NCBI GenBank assembly: GCA_002372505.1
Contig: DFGY01000016.1
Coordinates: forward strand, 1-18,313
Reading direction: 5' to 3'
From: Firmicutes bacterium UBA3738
Lineage (GTDB): Bacteria; Bacillota; Clostridia; Peptostreptococcales; Anaerovoracaceae
Length of the DNA stretch: 18,313 bases
In this document: positions 1-6,626 of the stretch, in pieces
Numbering within the stretch: position 1 is the stretch's first letter
Layout of the letters: each line of letters opens with the position of its first letter
Made by a program: the position numbers and the translations under genes
The notes under the pieces: model-generated
Seen by the model: only the letters and a program-made list of their open reading frames with translations
The model's database searches: none
What the model was told of the DNA's origin: nothing

Positions 1-1
1 A

Positions 2-1543
2 GAGCAGGCAAGAATCTGCACCGAGGCAGAAAAGAACAATACACTTAAAGTGCCTGTGGAGTTTTCTCAAGGAAAGCAGATTGCCATAGGAGAGCGTGTC
101 TCCTTTAACGGAGGATATCTTTTCCTTCAGAAAATGTTCCATGAGCTTGGTCTGGATAGGATATGTAGCAACATATCCAAGAGATATGAATTCCAATACG
201 ATCTGTCTTCTGTACTTGCCAACCTTATTTACGCAAGGATACTCTCGCCCTCATCCAAGCTATCATCGTTCGAATACATGCAGGAACTTATCGAAACACC
301 GGATTTCGAACTTCATGATATCTACCGTGCGCTGGACGTCCTGGAAAAAGAATCCGATAACATACAGGCACGTATTTACGAGAACACAAAGAAGAGCCGC
401 AATGATGCGATTCTCTACTACGACTGCACCAACTTCTTCTTTGAAATCGAAGAAGAATCCGGCATCAAAAAGTATGGCAAGAGCAAGGAGCATCGCCCCA
501 ACCCCATAGTTCAGCTAGGTCTGTTTTTGGATGGCAACGGAATACCACTTGCCTTCACTGTGTTTCCCGGAAATGAAAATGAGCAACCGACTTTAATTCC
601 AATGGAAAAGAAGATCCTTTCAGACTTTGCTCTATCAAAATTCATCATCTGCACCGACGCAGGATTAGCATCCACGGCCAACCGCAGATTCAATGACCGC
701 GCCGATCGTTCCTTCATCGTTACTCAGTCGCTTAAGACAATGAAGGGTTTTTTGAAAGAATGGGCACTTGATCCCAAGGGCTGGTCTTTAGGCTCTGGCA
801 AAGAGATGTATGATGTTTCAAAGATTGATGAAGAAATACATATGGACAGCGTCTTTCATAAAGAGAGATGGATAAAAGAAAACGGTCTTGAGCAGAGACT
901 TATCGTTTCATACAGCCCTAAGTACAAACACTACCAGCAGCAGATTCGAAACCGCCAGGTGGAACGCGCGGTAAAGATTGTCGAAAAAGGATCTAAGGCA
1001 AAGACTAACAATCCGAACAGCCCTTCACGGTTTGTTGAGGAAATCCAGCTTACTATGGACGGCGAAGTGGCCGAGAAAACATCGAGATCTCTCGATGAAG
1101 AAAAAATCACAGAAGAGTCTATGTACGATGGTTTCACGGCCGTATGTACCACTCTGGAGGATGACATCGCGGATATTCTGAAAGTCAATCGCAGAAGATG
1201 GGAAATCGAAGAGTCCTTCAGAATCATGAAATATGAATTTAAAGCAAGACCAGTATACCTTCAGAAGGACGAAAGAATAAGAGCACATTTCCTTACATGT
1301 TTCCTTTCTCTTCTTGTCTACAGACTGCTTGAGCACAAGCTTGATGAAAGGTACACTGTATCGGAACTTATCAAAACACTTCGCGGCATGAACTTCTTGC
1401 ATATGGACGGTATTGGATATCTGCCGGAATACACAAGAAGCAAAATCACCGACGCCCTGCATGAGGAGTTCGGCTTCAGGACAGACACAGAGATAGTTCC
1501 AGAGAAAGATATGAAAAAAATTATCAAGGATACGAAAAAGTAA
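2..1543 (+). CDS. IS1634-like DDE transposase, 5' end outside window
   Basis: This is the transposase of an insertion sequence, a DDE enzyme that cuts and joins the element ends. The frame is open from base 2 without a stop, so the gene starts left of the window; a GTG at 50 is only an internal codon. Numbered from that GTG, the acidic catalytic residues appear in YYDCTN (Asp about 125), CTDAGL (Asp about 203) and RRRWEIEESFRIMK (Glu about 387, with the downstream Lys of the IS4-type YREK pattern). The hydrophobic stretch AHFLTCFLSLLVYR after the third motif is typical of IS1634 relatives. The visible part has 513 codons; family members usually have 550-600, so roughly 50-80 residues are missing. 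It is the only mobile gene here and runs opposite to the tRNA and operons to its right. Family assignment is from recalled motifs, not a search. Confidence 0.85.
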   Translation, partial: EQARICTEAEKNNTLKVPVEFSQGKQIAIGERVSFNGGYLFLQKMFHELGLDRICSNISKRYEFQYDLSSVLANLIYARILSPSSKLSSFEYMQELIETPDFELHDIYRALDVLEKESDNIQARIYENTKKSRNDAILYYDCTNFFFEIEEESGIKKYGKSKEHRPNPIVQLGLFLDGNGIPLAFTVFPGNENEQPTLIPMEKKILSDFALSKFIICTDAGLASTANRRFNDRADRSFIVTQSLKTMKGFLKEWALDPKGWSLGSGKEMYDVSKIDEEIHMDSVFHKERWIKENGLEQRLIVSYSPKYKHYQQQIRNRQVERAVKIVEKGSKAKTNNPNSPSRFVEEIQLTMDGEVAEKTSRSLDEEKITEESMYDGFTAVCTTLEDDIADILKVNRRRWEIEESFRIMKYEFKARPVYLQKDERIRAHFLTCFLSLLVYRLLEHKLDERYTVSELIKTLRGMNFLHMDGIGYLPEYTRSKITDALHEEFGFRTDTEIVPEKDMKKIIKDTKK

Positions 1544-1570
1544 TCCAAATACTACAAATCAAAATCAATC

Positions 1571-1616
1571 AAAAAACCGGCAACGCCTGTTACGGGAACC
1601 GTTTACCGGTTTTTTT
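1571..1616. terminator. Possible bidirectional terminator after transposase
   Basis: AAAAAACCGG (1571-1580) pairs with CCGGTTTTTT (1606-1615), and AACG/CGTT (1582-1585 / 1600-1603) extends the stem inward. A T-run closes it on the + strand, and the A-run gives a T-run on the minus strand. It sits 27 bases after the transposase stop and could stop transcription from both sides. The loop is long, which lowers confidence. Confidence 0.5.
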
Positions 1617-1720
1617 GTTCATTCAACTGTCAAAGACGGGATTTTATAACTAACTGAGGTTTACCGCTGACGGTTCCTCTGATATCTATTATATTACATA
1701 CCCACCTGGCATATGTCAAT

Positions 1721-1748
1721 AAAAACGATGACAGGAGAAAATCCCCTG
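1721..1748 (-). terminator. Possible terminator of tRNA-Ser
   Basis: On the minus strand CAGGGGA-TTT-TCTCCTG forms a 7-bp stem with one G-U pair (1732-1748), 8 bases past the encoded CCA. It is followed by TCATCG and then a run of five T. The offset of the T-run makes it a moderate candidate. Confidence 0.4.
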
Positions 1749-1756
1749 CCACCATT

Positions 1757-1845
1757 TGGCGGAAGCGGTGGGATTCGAACCCACGGTACCTTGCGGTACA
1801 CCGCATTTCGAGTGCGGCTCGTTATGACCACTTCGATACGCTTCC
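1757..1845 (-). tRNA. tRNA-Ser (anticodon CGA)
   Basis: Read on the minus strand, a 7-bp acceptor stem GGAAGCG (1845-1839) pairs with CGCTTCC (1767-1761). A G discriminator (1760) and encoded CCA (1759-1757) follow. The anticodon stem CCGCA/TGCGG encloses CTCGAAA, giving anticodon CGA, which reads UCG codons. A long variable arm (about GTACCGCAAGGTAC) is the class II hallmark of serine tRNA, and GGTTCGAATCC is the T loop. It has its own promoter at 1859-1887. Confidence 0.97.
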
Positions 1846-1858
1846 ACAGACAAGTGAT

Positions 1859-1887
1859 AGTATAAACGATAAGGTTCCAATTATCAA
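1859..1887 (-). promoter_or_regulatory. Promoter of tRNA-Ser
   Basis: On the minus strand, TTGATA (1887-1882) and TATACT (1864-1859) are separated by exactly 17 bp. The -10 ends 13 bases before the tRNA 5' end (1845), which fits a short processed leader. It lies in the gap after the barstar stop (1900), so the tRNA does not depend on read-through. Confidence 0.75.
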
Positions 1888-1899
1888 CCGTTATTATTA

Positions 1900-2187
1900 T
1901 CATTCCCACTCAACAGTTACCTTGGAATTCTCCTCCGATGCATCATCCAGAACTCCGGAGAATGTGTCAACGTATTCCGCCATTTCTTCAGATTCACAGT
2001 ATTCTATAAGCGAATCCTTACCGTACACCACGAGGCTTGTCTCCTCACCTATTTCCGTCAGCACATCGTACAATGCGTCCAGATTGTCTCCTGCCTCCCG
2101 GGGCATAATACCGGCTTCCTTTAGCTTTTGAAATAGTTCTTTCTTGTCCTTTATATTGCTGATATCTATTCTTATTATTTTATTCAT
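1900..2187 (-). CDS. Barstar-family ribonuclease inhibitor
   Basis: This is a 95-residue cytoplasmic protein of the barstar fold, which binds barnase one-to-one and blocks its active site. The recognisable core is GDNLDALYDVL (33-43), matching barstar GENLDALWDCL. Asp37 and Asp41 correspond to barstar Asp35 and Asp39, the main contacts with the RNase active site. Trp38 of barstar is Tyr40 here, Tyr29 and Tyr30 are Glu31 and Ala32, and the Glu76 position is probably Asp81 or Asp82. A ribosome site (AAAGGA) precedes the ATG. It lies 53 bases downstream of the barnase-like gene on the same strand, so it is very likely the immunity partner that protects the cell before the enzyme is exported. It lacks a signal peptide. 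Barstar-like proteins also occur without a linked RNase, but the linkage here supports the role. Confidence 0.85.
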   Translation of the reverse strand: MNKIIRIDISNIKDKKELFQKLKEAGIMPREAGDNLDALYDVLTEIGEETSLVVYGKDSLIEYCESEEMAEYVDTFSGVLDDASEENSKVTVEWE

Positions 2188-2240
2188 AATTATTATCCTT
2201 TATTATTGTATTTATAGCTCGAATGTTACCCTGCATAAAC

Positions 2241-2732
2241 CTACTCTGCATCATATATTTTCGTAAAACTTTCGTAATGATCGTCTGTGTAGTAAATGTC
2301 TCCATCCTTGCCGTAAATAATGCGCTTGGCTCCCCGGCTATTCTTGCCCAGTGTATTAATGTCGCACTCATGGTAGAAATCCTTGTCGCTCTCCTTGGGA
2401 AGCAGGCCTTCGTAGTTACCGAAGCGGTCTCCGCCTATGCACTTGTACTCCGCGTATCTTTCCACGGATCCGCCTTCCCAGCCAAGCTCCCTGGCCTCGC
2501 TCTTGGTTATGTAATTGGAGGGCAGCTCACCGTACTCGATTAGATAATTCTTTACATCCTCCTTGGAATCATATATGCCGTCCCGATCAAGCTTCGACTC
2601 CTGCTGCTGAGAACTTGAGCCGGAACCGGACCCGGCACTTGAGGCCGATTCTTCTCCGGATCCTGCACATCCGCTAAGTCCCAGTCCCAAGACAAGTACC
2701 AGAATGCATAATACACTAATAAACTTCTTCAT
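2241..2732 (-). CDS. Barnase-like ribonuclease with lipoprotein signal
   Basis: This protein should cleave single-stranded RNA outside the cell, like barnase (N1/T1 microbial RNase family). The first 21 residues form a hydrophobic signal ending in lipobox LSGC with Cys22, so a lipid-anchored surface protein is likely. A Ser/Gly/Gln-rich spacer follows (about 23-48), then the enzyme domain (about 49-163). Matches to barnase include NYITKSEA, IGGD, DIN and DHYESFTKI. Equivalents of catalytic Lys27, Glu73, Arg83, Arg87 and His102 are Lys77, Glu122, Arg133, Arg137 and His152. Barnase Arg59 is Tyr107 here. Cys98 and Cys123, absent from barnase, could form a disulfide. I chose the ATG at 2732 because AGGAG lies 8 bases upstream; a TTG at 2738 is only 2 bases from it. 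It starts 14 bases after the lipid kinase stop and precedes the barstar gene. Confidence 0.87.
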   Translation of the reverse strand: MKKFISVLCILVLVLGLGLSGCAGSGEESASSAGSGSGSSSQQQESKLDRDGIYDSKEDVKNYLIEYGELPSNYITKSEARELGWEGGSVERYAEYKCIGGDRFGNYEGLLPKESDKDFYHECDINTLGKNSRGAKRIIYGKDGDIYYTDDHYESFTKIYDAE

Positions 2733-2746
2733 TAACAAATCTCCTT

Positions 2747-3688
2747 TTAACGCCCCGGCACTACGAACTTAAATGCTCCGGGCTCTATTTCAAACTTCAT
2801 ACTTTCTACCATAGCGATTTCCCCGTCGATGCAGATTTTCATCTCGCTGCTACCCGAAGGCTCTATTTCAATGCTCTTAACCTTGCGGTAGTCCACTATT
2901 TCCTGAGCCTTCTTTGTATCCAGGTGGGTGCCCTTTGAATACTTGGGAAATAGTTTTACAAATGTTCTGCGCGTTGTATCCTTCACCAGGCTCACATCTA
3001 TTAGGCCGTCGTCTGCCCTGGCCAGAGGAATGCCCTTCACTCCCCCGCCGCAGTAGCAGCCGTTGGCAATGGCAATGAGGAGCAGCTTTCCTTCATAGAC
3101 ATAGCCGTCGTCGCAGCTCACCTTAAGCCGGGCGCCTTCCTTCTTTGCCAGCAGTACTCCTACACTGGCCAGGTATGCAAGTGGTCCTTTCAGCAAGGGC
3201 TTTTTCTTCATACTCTCAGTCAGATCCACAACGTTGCAGTCAAAGCCTATGTTGAACATGTTGGCCACATATCCCTCAATTGGCCTTCCGCCGGCCAGAC
3301 CACTGTATTTAATCAAATCGCAAAGGTTGGACTCACCTTTTATCTGCGCCTCAATATCCTCAAAGTCGCCGTCAAAGTTTCTTATGAAATCATTGCCCGT
3401 TCCCGCAGGAATGTTGGCAACCTCCACCCCGTCAAATCCAACGACACCGTTCACCACTTCGTTCAAGGTTCCGTCTCCGCCACAGGCGTATATCCTGAGG
3501 CTGTCCCCTTCGGTTTGGCAAACCGCCTCGCTCTTAAAACGGGCATACTCCTCCCCGTCACCGGGTGATTTTGTAACGTATATTTCCGGCACAATGCCGC
3601 AATTATCCGCTGCCTGCCAGATTTTCTTTTCAAGCTTTAAGGCTGCGCCCTGTCCCGCAGCCGGGTTTAGTATAAATAAATGTCTCAT
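2747..3688 (-). CDS. Lipid kinase of the DagK/YegS/BmrU family
   Basis: This 313-residue protein belongs to the diacylglycerol kinase catalytic family, which phosphorylates diacylglycerol or related lipids with ATP at the inner membrane face. The ATP-binding motif GGDGT is at 70-74 and ANIPAGTGNDF at 91-101. The N-terminus LFILNPAAGQG (4-14) is the usual first strand and loop. Length is normal for the family. Diacylglycerol recycling from lipoteichoic acid synthesis (DgkB type) is the likeliest role, but members with other lipid substrates look alike. It is first in a probable minus-strand operon with the barnase-like and barstar-like genes and is divergent from the M29 peptidase. No strong ribosome site is visible before the ATG, yet the start fits the conserved N-terminus. 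Confidence 0.9.
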   Translation of the reverse strand: MRHLFILNPAAGQGAALKLEKKIWQAADNCGIVPEIYVTKSPGDGEEYARFKSEAVCQTEGDSLRIYACGGDGTLNEVVNGVVGFDGVEVANIPAGTGNDFIRNFDGDFEDIEAQIKGESNLCDLIKYSGLAGGRPIEGYVANMFNIGFDCNVVDLTESMKKKPLLKGPLAYLASVGVLLAKKEGARLKVSCDDGYVYEGKLLLIAIANGCYCGGGVKGIPLARADDGLIDVSLVKDTTRRTFVKLFPKYSKGTHLDTKKAQEIVDYRKVKSIEIEPSGSSEMKICIDGEIAMVESMKFEIEPGAFKFVVPGR

Positions 3689-3724
3689 ACATCCATTTTA
3701 ATCCCGGCCCATAGAAATTGAAAG

Positions 3725-3753
3725 TTGATTTTTACTGAAACGGGCTATATCAT
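3725..3753 (+). promoter_or_regulatory. Candidate promoter of the M29 aminopeptidase
   Basis: TTGATT (3725-3730) and TATCAT (3748-3753) are 17 bp apart, about 44 bases before the ATG at 3797. The boxes match consensus at 4/6 and 5/6. It lies in the 108-base gap between divergent genes. No convincing promoter for the lipid kinase on the other strand was found there. Confidence 0.45.
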
Positions 3754-3796
3754 TTTGTTAATTCGACAAATACTATACCGGAAAGGAAACAATACT

Positions 3797-4906
3797 ATGG
3801 ATACAAGAATTAACCAGCTGGCAAAACTTCTCACAGGCTACTCCTGCAGGCTAAAGCCCGGCGAGAAGGTATTAATAGAATATACGGGAATGGCTGCCCG
3901 CCCTCTCATTAAGGAGCTCATAAAGGAGACCTACGCCCTTGGAGCAGTCCCCTTTGTAAATATCAGCGACTCACAGATTACAAGGCAGCTACTCTTGGGC
4001 GCCACGGAAGAGCAGCTGAAATACCAAAACGAAATAGATATGATGCAGATGAAGGGAATGGACGCCTACATTGCAGTCCGTGGCAGCGACAACACATCTG
4101 AGCTATCCGATGTGCCGTCGGAAAATCTTTCTCTTGAAAGCAGAATGTCCGAGACGGTCCTCACAGAAAGAGTAAACAACACAAAGTGGGTTGTCCTCAG
4201 ATACCCTAACGACGCCATGGCCCAGCTGGCGGGAATGAGCACGGAAGCCTTCGAAGACTTTTACTTTAACGTCTGCACCCTGGACTACGGAAAGATGTCC
4301 AAAGCCATGGACTCTCTGGTGAGCTACATGGAAAAGACGGACAAGGTACGCCTTGTGGCCCCGGGAACGGATCTCACATTCTCAATAAAAGACATTCCTG
4401 CAGTAAAGTGCGCCGGAGAGTGCAACATTCCCGACGGTGAAGTATACACTGCCCCGGTGAGAGAATCCATGAATGGAATCATCTCCTACAACACTCCCTC
4501 GGAGGAGCAAGGCTTCACATACGAAAACATCGTCTTCGAAATAGAGAATGGAAAAATAGTTAAGGCCACATCCAACGACAATGAACGCATTAACGCCCTC
4601 CTGGACACCGACGAAGGAGCCAGATACTTCGGGGAATTCGCCATTGGCGTAAACCCATACATCCTTCACCCAATGAAGGATACCCTCTTTGACGAGAAAA
4701 TCTGCGGCAGCTTCCACCTGACACCGGGAGCCTGCTACGAAGATGCCCCCAACGGCAACAAATCCGCCGTCCACTGGGATCTGGTGCTGATCCAGCGGGA
4801 AGATTACGGCGGAGGTGAAATCTGGTTTGACGATGTACTCATCAGAAAGGACGGACTCTTCGTAGTTCCTGAGCTTGAGTGCTTAAACCCGGATAATCTG
4901 CTGTAG
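3797..4906 (+). CDS. M29 family metallo-aminopeptidase
   Basis: This is a 369-residue leaderless aminopeptidase of the M29 (AmpS/PepS/AmpT) family, a cytoplasmic dimetal enzyme that removes N-terminal residues from peptides. The spacing of conserved residues matches the metal ligands and catalytic Tyr of the Thermus enzyme: Glu215 (in PDGEVYTAP), Glu280 (GEFAIG), His307 (SFHLTPG), Tyr314, His326 and Asp328 (VHWDL). Length is slightly below the usual 400-410, partly because the segment between Tyr314 and His326 is about 12 residues shorter. The start is the ATG at 3797, with AAAGGA 9 bases upstream; the frame is open back to 3725 but has no support there. It is the only complete plus-strand gene and converges on the glucosaminidase gene with 16 bases between stops. 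Confidence 0.92.
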   Translation: MDTRINQLAKLLTGYSCRLKPGEKVLIEYTGMAARPLIKELIKETYALGAVPFVNISDSQITRQLLLGATEEQLKYQNEIDMMQMKGMDAYIAVRGSDNTSELSDVPSENLSLESRMSETVLTERVNNTKWVVLRYPNDAMAQLAGMSTEAFEDFYFNVCTLDYGKMSKAMDSLVSYMEKTDKVRLVAPGTDLTFSIKDIPAVKCAGECNIPDGEVYTAPVRESMNGIISYNTPSEEQGFTYENIVFEIENGKIVKATSNDNERINALLDTDEGARYFGEFAIGVNPYILHPMKDTLFDEKICGSFHLTPGACYEDAPNGNKSAVHWDLVLIQREDYGGGEIWFDDVLIRKDGLFVVPELECLNPDNLL

Positions 4907-4922
4907 TAAGTCCTTTAAAGTA

Positions 4923-6494
4923 TTAACTTGCCGGTCTTGGACATGCCTTGGCCGGCATTTCTTTATATACGGGAATGTAGAACTTAATAGCGTAGTCCGT
5001 ACTCTTCTCGTAGGCATACTTGACAATGCGGCCTTCTTCCTCGGCACCCATAACGTTAGTCATGTACTCGTGGGTACCCACTGCAGCGGCTCCGTTAAAT
5101 ACGTTAAACTTCTTGGAATAGTAATTAAACTGATTCTTGCTCACATAGTACATATGATAAAATTCCGCGCCACCTTTAATGGCCTTGTATTTTGTATTCC
5201 AGGGTCTTCCGAAGGTTGTGGCACCTGTGCCTGCACCCTTGGCATACCAGAGACCACGCTGCACCGCAGTCATTCCGTTTGCGGAATATGCGCCTATGTT
5301 AAAGAAATTGTAATATCCTCTGTAGCCTGCAGTCGTTCCGCTAATGAGGCCGGACTTTCCGTACCAGCCCTGCTCCTCGACGATCATTGCCGCAAGAACA
5401 TTCGGGTTGACCTTGGAGGCCGCGCCGGCTTTCTTCAGATAACCTATATAAGTATTGTTGTTCATAAAGCAGGCGGGATTCTTGGAGACGATACTCTTAA
5501 TTGTAGTCCCGTTCTGGTATTTGCTGTTATAGTTATGGCTCATGAACTGGAATATGGAATCATTGCTTAAGAAGTTCCTGGGATCCAGGTAGTAGGCTAT
5601 GACAGCATCTGTGGCCTGATACCATCTGCCGCCGTCATATTTCCTTGTCCACTTCCCTGTTTTGCTGTCATATACGGAAGGTTTCTTTGAACGCCACTTC
5701 TTGCTTACGGTGCTGTCGATTAAGTTGACCCCGCCTACTGTAGCCTTGTTCATAAGGGTCTTCCAGGTATATCCCGTGTTCTTGGCCACAAACACCCATT
5801 TGGGGTGGGCCTTGTGCAGCTTTCTCAGGTATGGCTTGTAGCTGTCGGGGAATCCCTGCTCATTCAAATATGTCTCAAAGGATCCGGTGACGCTGACCTC
5901 CGGCTCGGAAGTCGTTTTAACCGGTTCTATCTCCGGTGTCTTCTCCGTAATTACCTTATCCGCCTTTGCTTTTTCCAGCTCTACCTGCTTTCCGAGAATA
6001 TATCTTCTTTTCTTTTTATATTTAATGGTGTACCACTTAACATTTCCGGATGTAATGTAGTGGCCGGTAAGCTTTATCTTCTTGCCCTTCTTATATGTGG
6101 CCAGCTTCTTGGCCTTTGTAGCGGCACCGGCTCTGACCTGGCCCTTGACCTTCATCTTGGCATCCTTGGTTTTGGTATAGGTAACCAGAGTGTACTGCTT
6201 TTTCACATAGGTGCTGGATATGTACCCGGTCTTGCCCTTAAACTTAATCCTGTACCAGAATCCATTTACAAATTTACTGGAATATACTACCTTGCCCTTT
6301 TTCAGGACACCGTAAACCTTGGAATCCATACCGGCCTTGCTGCGTACATTAAGATTCTCTGTGGTCTTTAGCTTGTATTTGTATGTGTCGGCCTTAGCCT
6401 GGCCCGAGGCATGGAAAACAGGAAAAGCTATTGCTACACCAATGAGGAGTACACCTATTACCAATGCTGATATCTTTGATTTCGATATGTACAC
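4923..6494 (-). CDS. Secreted SH3b-domain N-acetylglucosaminidase
   Basis: This 523-residue exported enzyme probably cuts the glycan strands of peptidoglycan. After a signal peptide (hydrophobic core about 8-28, likely cleavage near ASGQAKA, residue 36) come two SH3b-like wall-binding repeats (about 41-98 and 115-170), the first with the typical LNVRSKAG start. A Thr/Pro/Glu-rich linker (about 175-205) leads to a glucosaminidase domain (about 205-490) with NPNVLAAMIVEEQGW and YNFFNIGAY. Glu373/Glu374 is the candidate catalytic acid of a GH73-type LytG-like enzyme. I chose the GTG at 6494 because AGGAGGT lies 6 bases upstream; an ATG at 6533 would put a non-signal stretch before the signal peptide. 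The protein is rich in Lys and Tyr, as in many wall-binding proteins. It has its own promoter and appears monocistronic. Exact bond specificity is inferred. Confidence 0.85.
   Translation of the reverse strand: MYISKSKISALVIGVLLIGVAIAFPVFHASGQAKADTYKYKLKTTENLNVRSKAGMDSKVYGVLKKGKVVYSSKFVNGFWYRIKFKGKTGYISSTYVKKQYTLVTYTKTKDAKMKVKGQVRAGAATKAKKLATYKKGKKIKLTGHYITSGNVKWYTIKYKKKRRYILGKQVELEKAKADKVITEKTPEIEPVKTTSEPEVSVTGSFETYLNEQGFPDSYKPYLRKLHKAHPKWVFVAKNTGYTWKTLMNKATVGGVNLIDSTVSKKWRSKKPSVYDSKTGKWTRKYDGGRWYQATDAVIAYYLDPRNFLSNDSIFQFMSHNYNSKYQNGTTIKSIVSKNPACFMNNNTYIGYLKKAGAASKVNPNVLAAMIVEEQGWYGKSGLISGTTAGYRGYYNFFNIGAYSANGMTAVQRGLWYAKGAGTGATTFGRPWNTKYKAIKGGAEFYHMYYVSKNQFNYYSKKFNVFNGAAAVGTHEYMTNVMGAEEEGRIVKYAYEKSTDYAIKFYIPVYKEMPAKACPRPAS
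4929..4967 (+). terminator. Terminator of the M29 gene inside the convergent gene
   Basis: TGCCGG (4929-4934) pairs with CCGGCA (4952-4957), extended by one G-U and one C-G pair. TTTCTTTAT follows on the + strand. It begins 23 bases after the peptidase stop (4906) and lies entirely inside the last 12 codons of the minus-strand glucosaminidase gene. Confidence 0.6.
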
Positions 6495-6520
6495 TTCTAT
6501 ACCTCCTATAACTAAAGACA

Positions 6521-6552
6521 GTCCTAAAGGCATGCAAACAAAACCTTTGGAC
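6521..6552 (-). other. Leader hairpin in the glucosaminidase mRNA
   Basis: On the minus strand GTCCAAAGG pairs with CCTTTAGGAC, a 9-bp stem with one bulged A and a 13-base loop. It lies between the promoter and the GTG start and contains the unused ATG at 6533 in its loop. No T-run follows, so it is not a terminator. It could stabilise or regulate the message. Confidence 0.4.
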
Positions 6553-6562
6553 CAGTACAGTA

Positions 6563-6591
6563 ATTATAGGCGTAGCAGGCCAAAAAGTCAA
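6563..6591 (-). promoter_or_regulatory. Promoter of the glucosaminidase gene
   Basis: On the minus strand TTGACT (6591-6586) and TATAAT (6568-6563) are 17 bp apart, matching 5/6 and 6/6 of the sigma-A consensus. Predicted transcription starts near 6556, leaving a leader of about 60 bases. An AT-only dyad (6594-6600 / 6610-6616) lies just upstream, between this promoter and the pdp stop. Confidence 0.8.
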
Positions 6592-6626
6592 CAATAATAT
6601 GTATTATGGATATTATGTGAACCTAT

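Larger units (their letters stand above)
1..1616 (+). mobile_element. Insertion sequence, IS1634-like, right part only
   Basis: The element is defined by its transposase. The left end lies outside the window, so terminal inverted repeats and the target duplication cannot be matched. The right end must lie between the transposase stop (1543) and the tRNA 3' end (1757). I set it at the end of the hairpin at 1571-1616, but it could extend to about 1683, where a second dyad (1656-1679) is found. Confidence 0.5.

Noticed and set aside
1688..1719. Minus-strand TTGACA and TATAAT that could drive antisense RNA into the transposase
   Set aside because: The spacer is 20 bp, too long for a standard promoter, although both boxes are perfect.
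1694..1909. 71-codon minus-strand open frame
   Set aside because: It passes through the whole tRNA-Ser gene, which fully explains the sequence.
3725..3796. Upstream extension of the M29 aminopeptidase to 3725
   Set aside because: The ATG at 3797 has a good ribosome site and matches the family N-terminus; the candidate promoter overlaps the extension.
5070..6371. Plus-strand open frames of 166 and 188 codons opposite the glucosaminidase gene
   Set aside because: They are antisense to a gene with clear SH3b and glucosaminidase motifs and resemble no known protein.
6494..6533. ATG at 6533 as start of the glucosaminidase
   Set aside because: The GTG at 6494 has AGGAGGT at ideal spacing and gives a normal signal peptide; the ATG lies in the loop of a leader hairpin.
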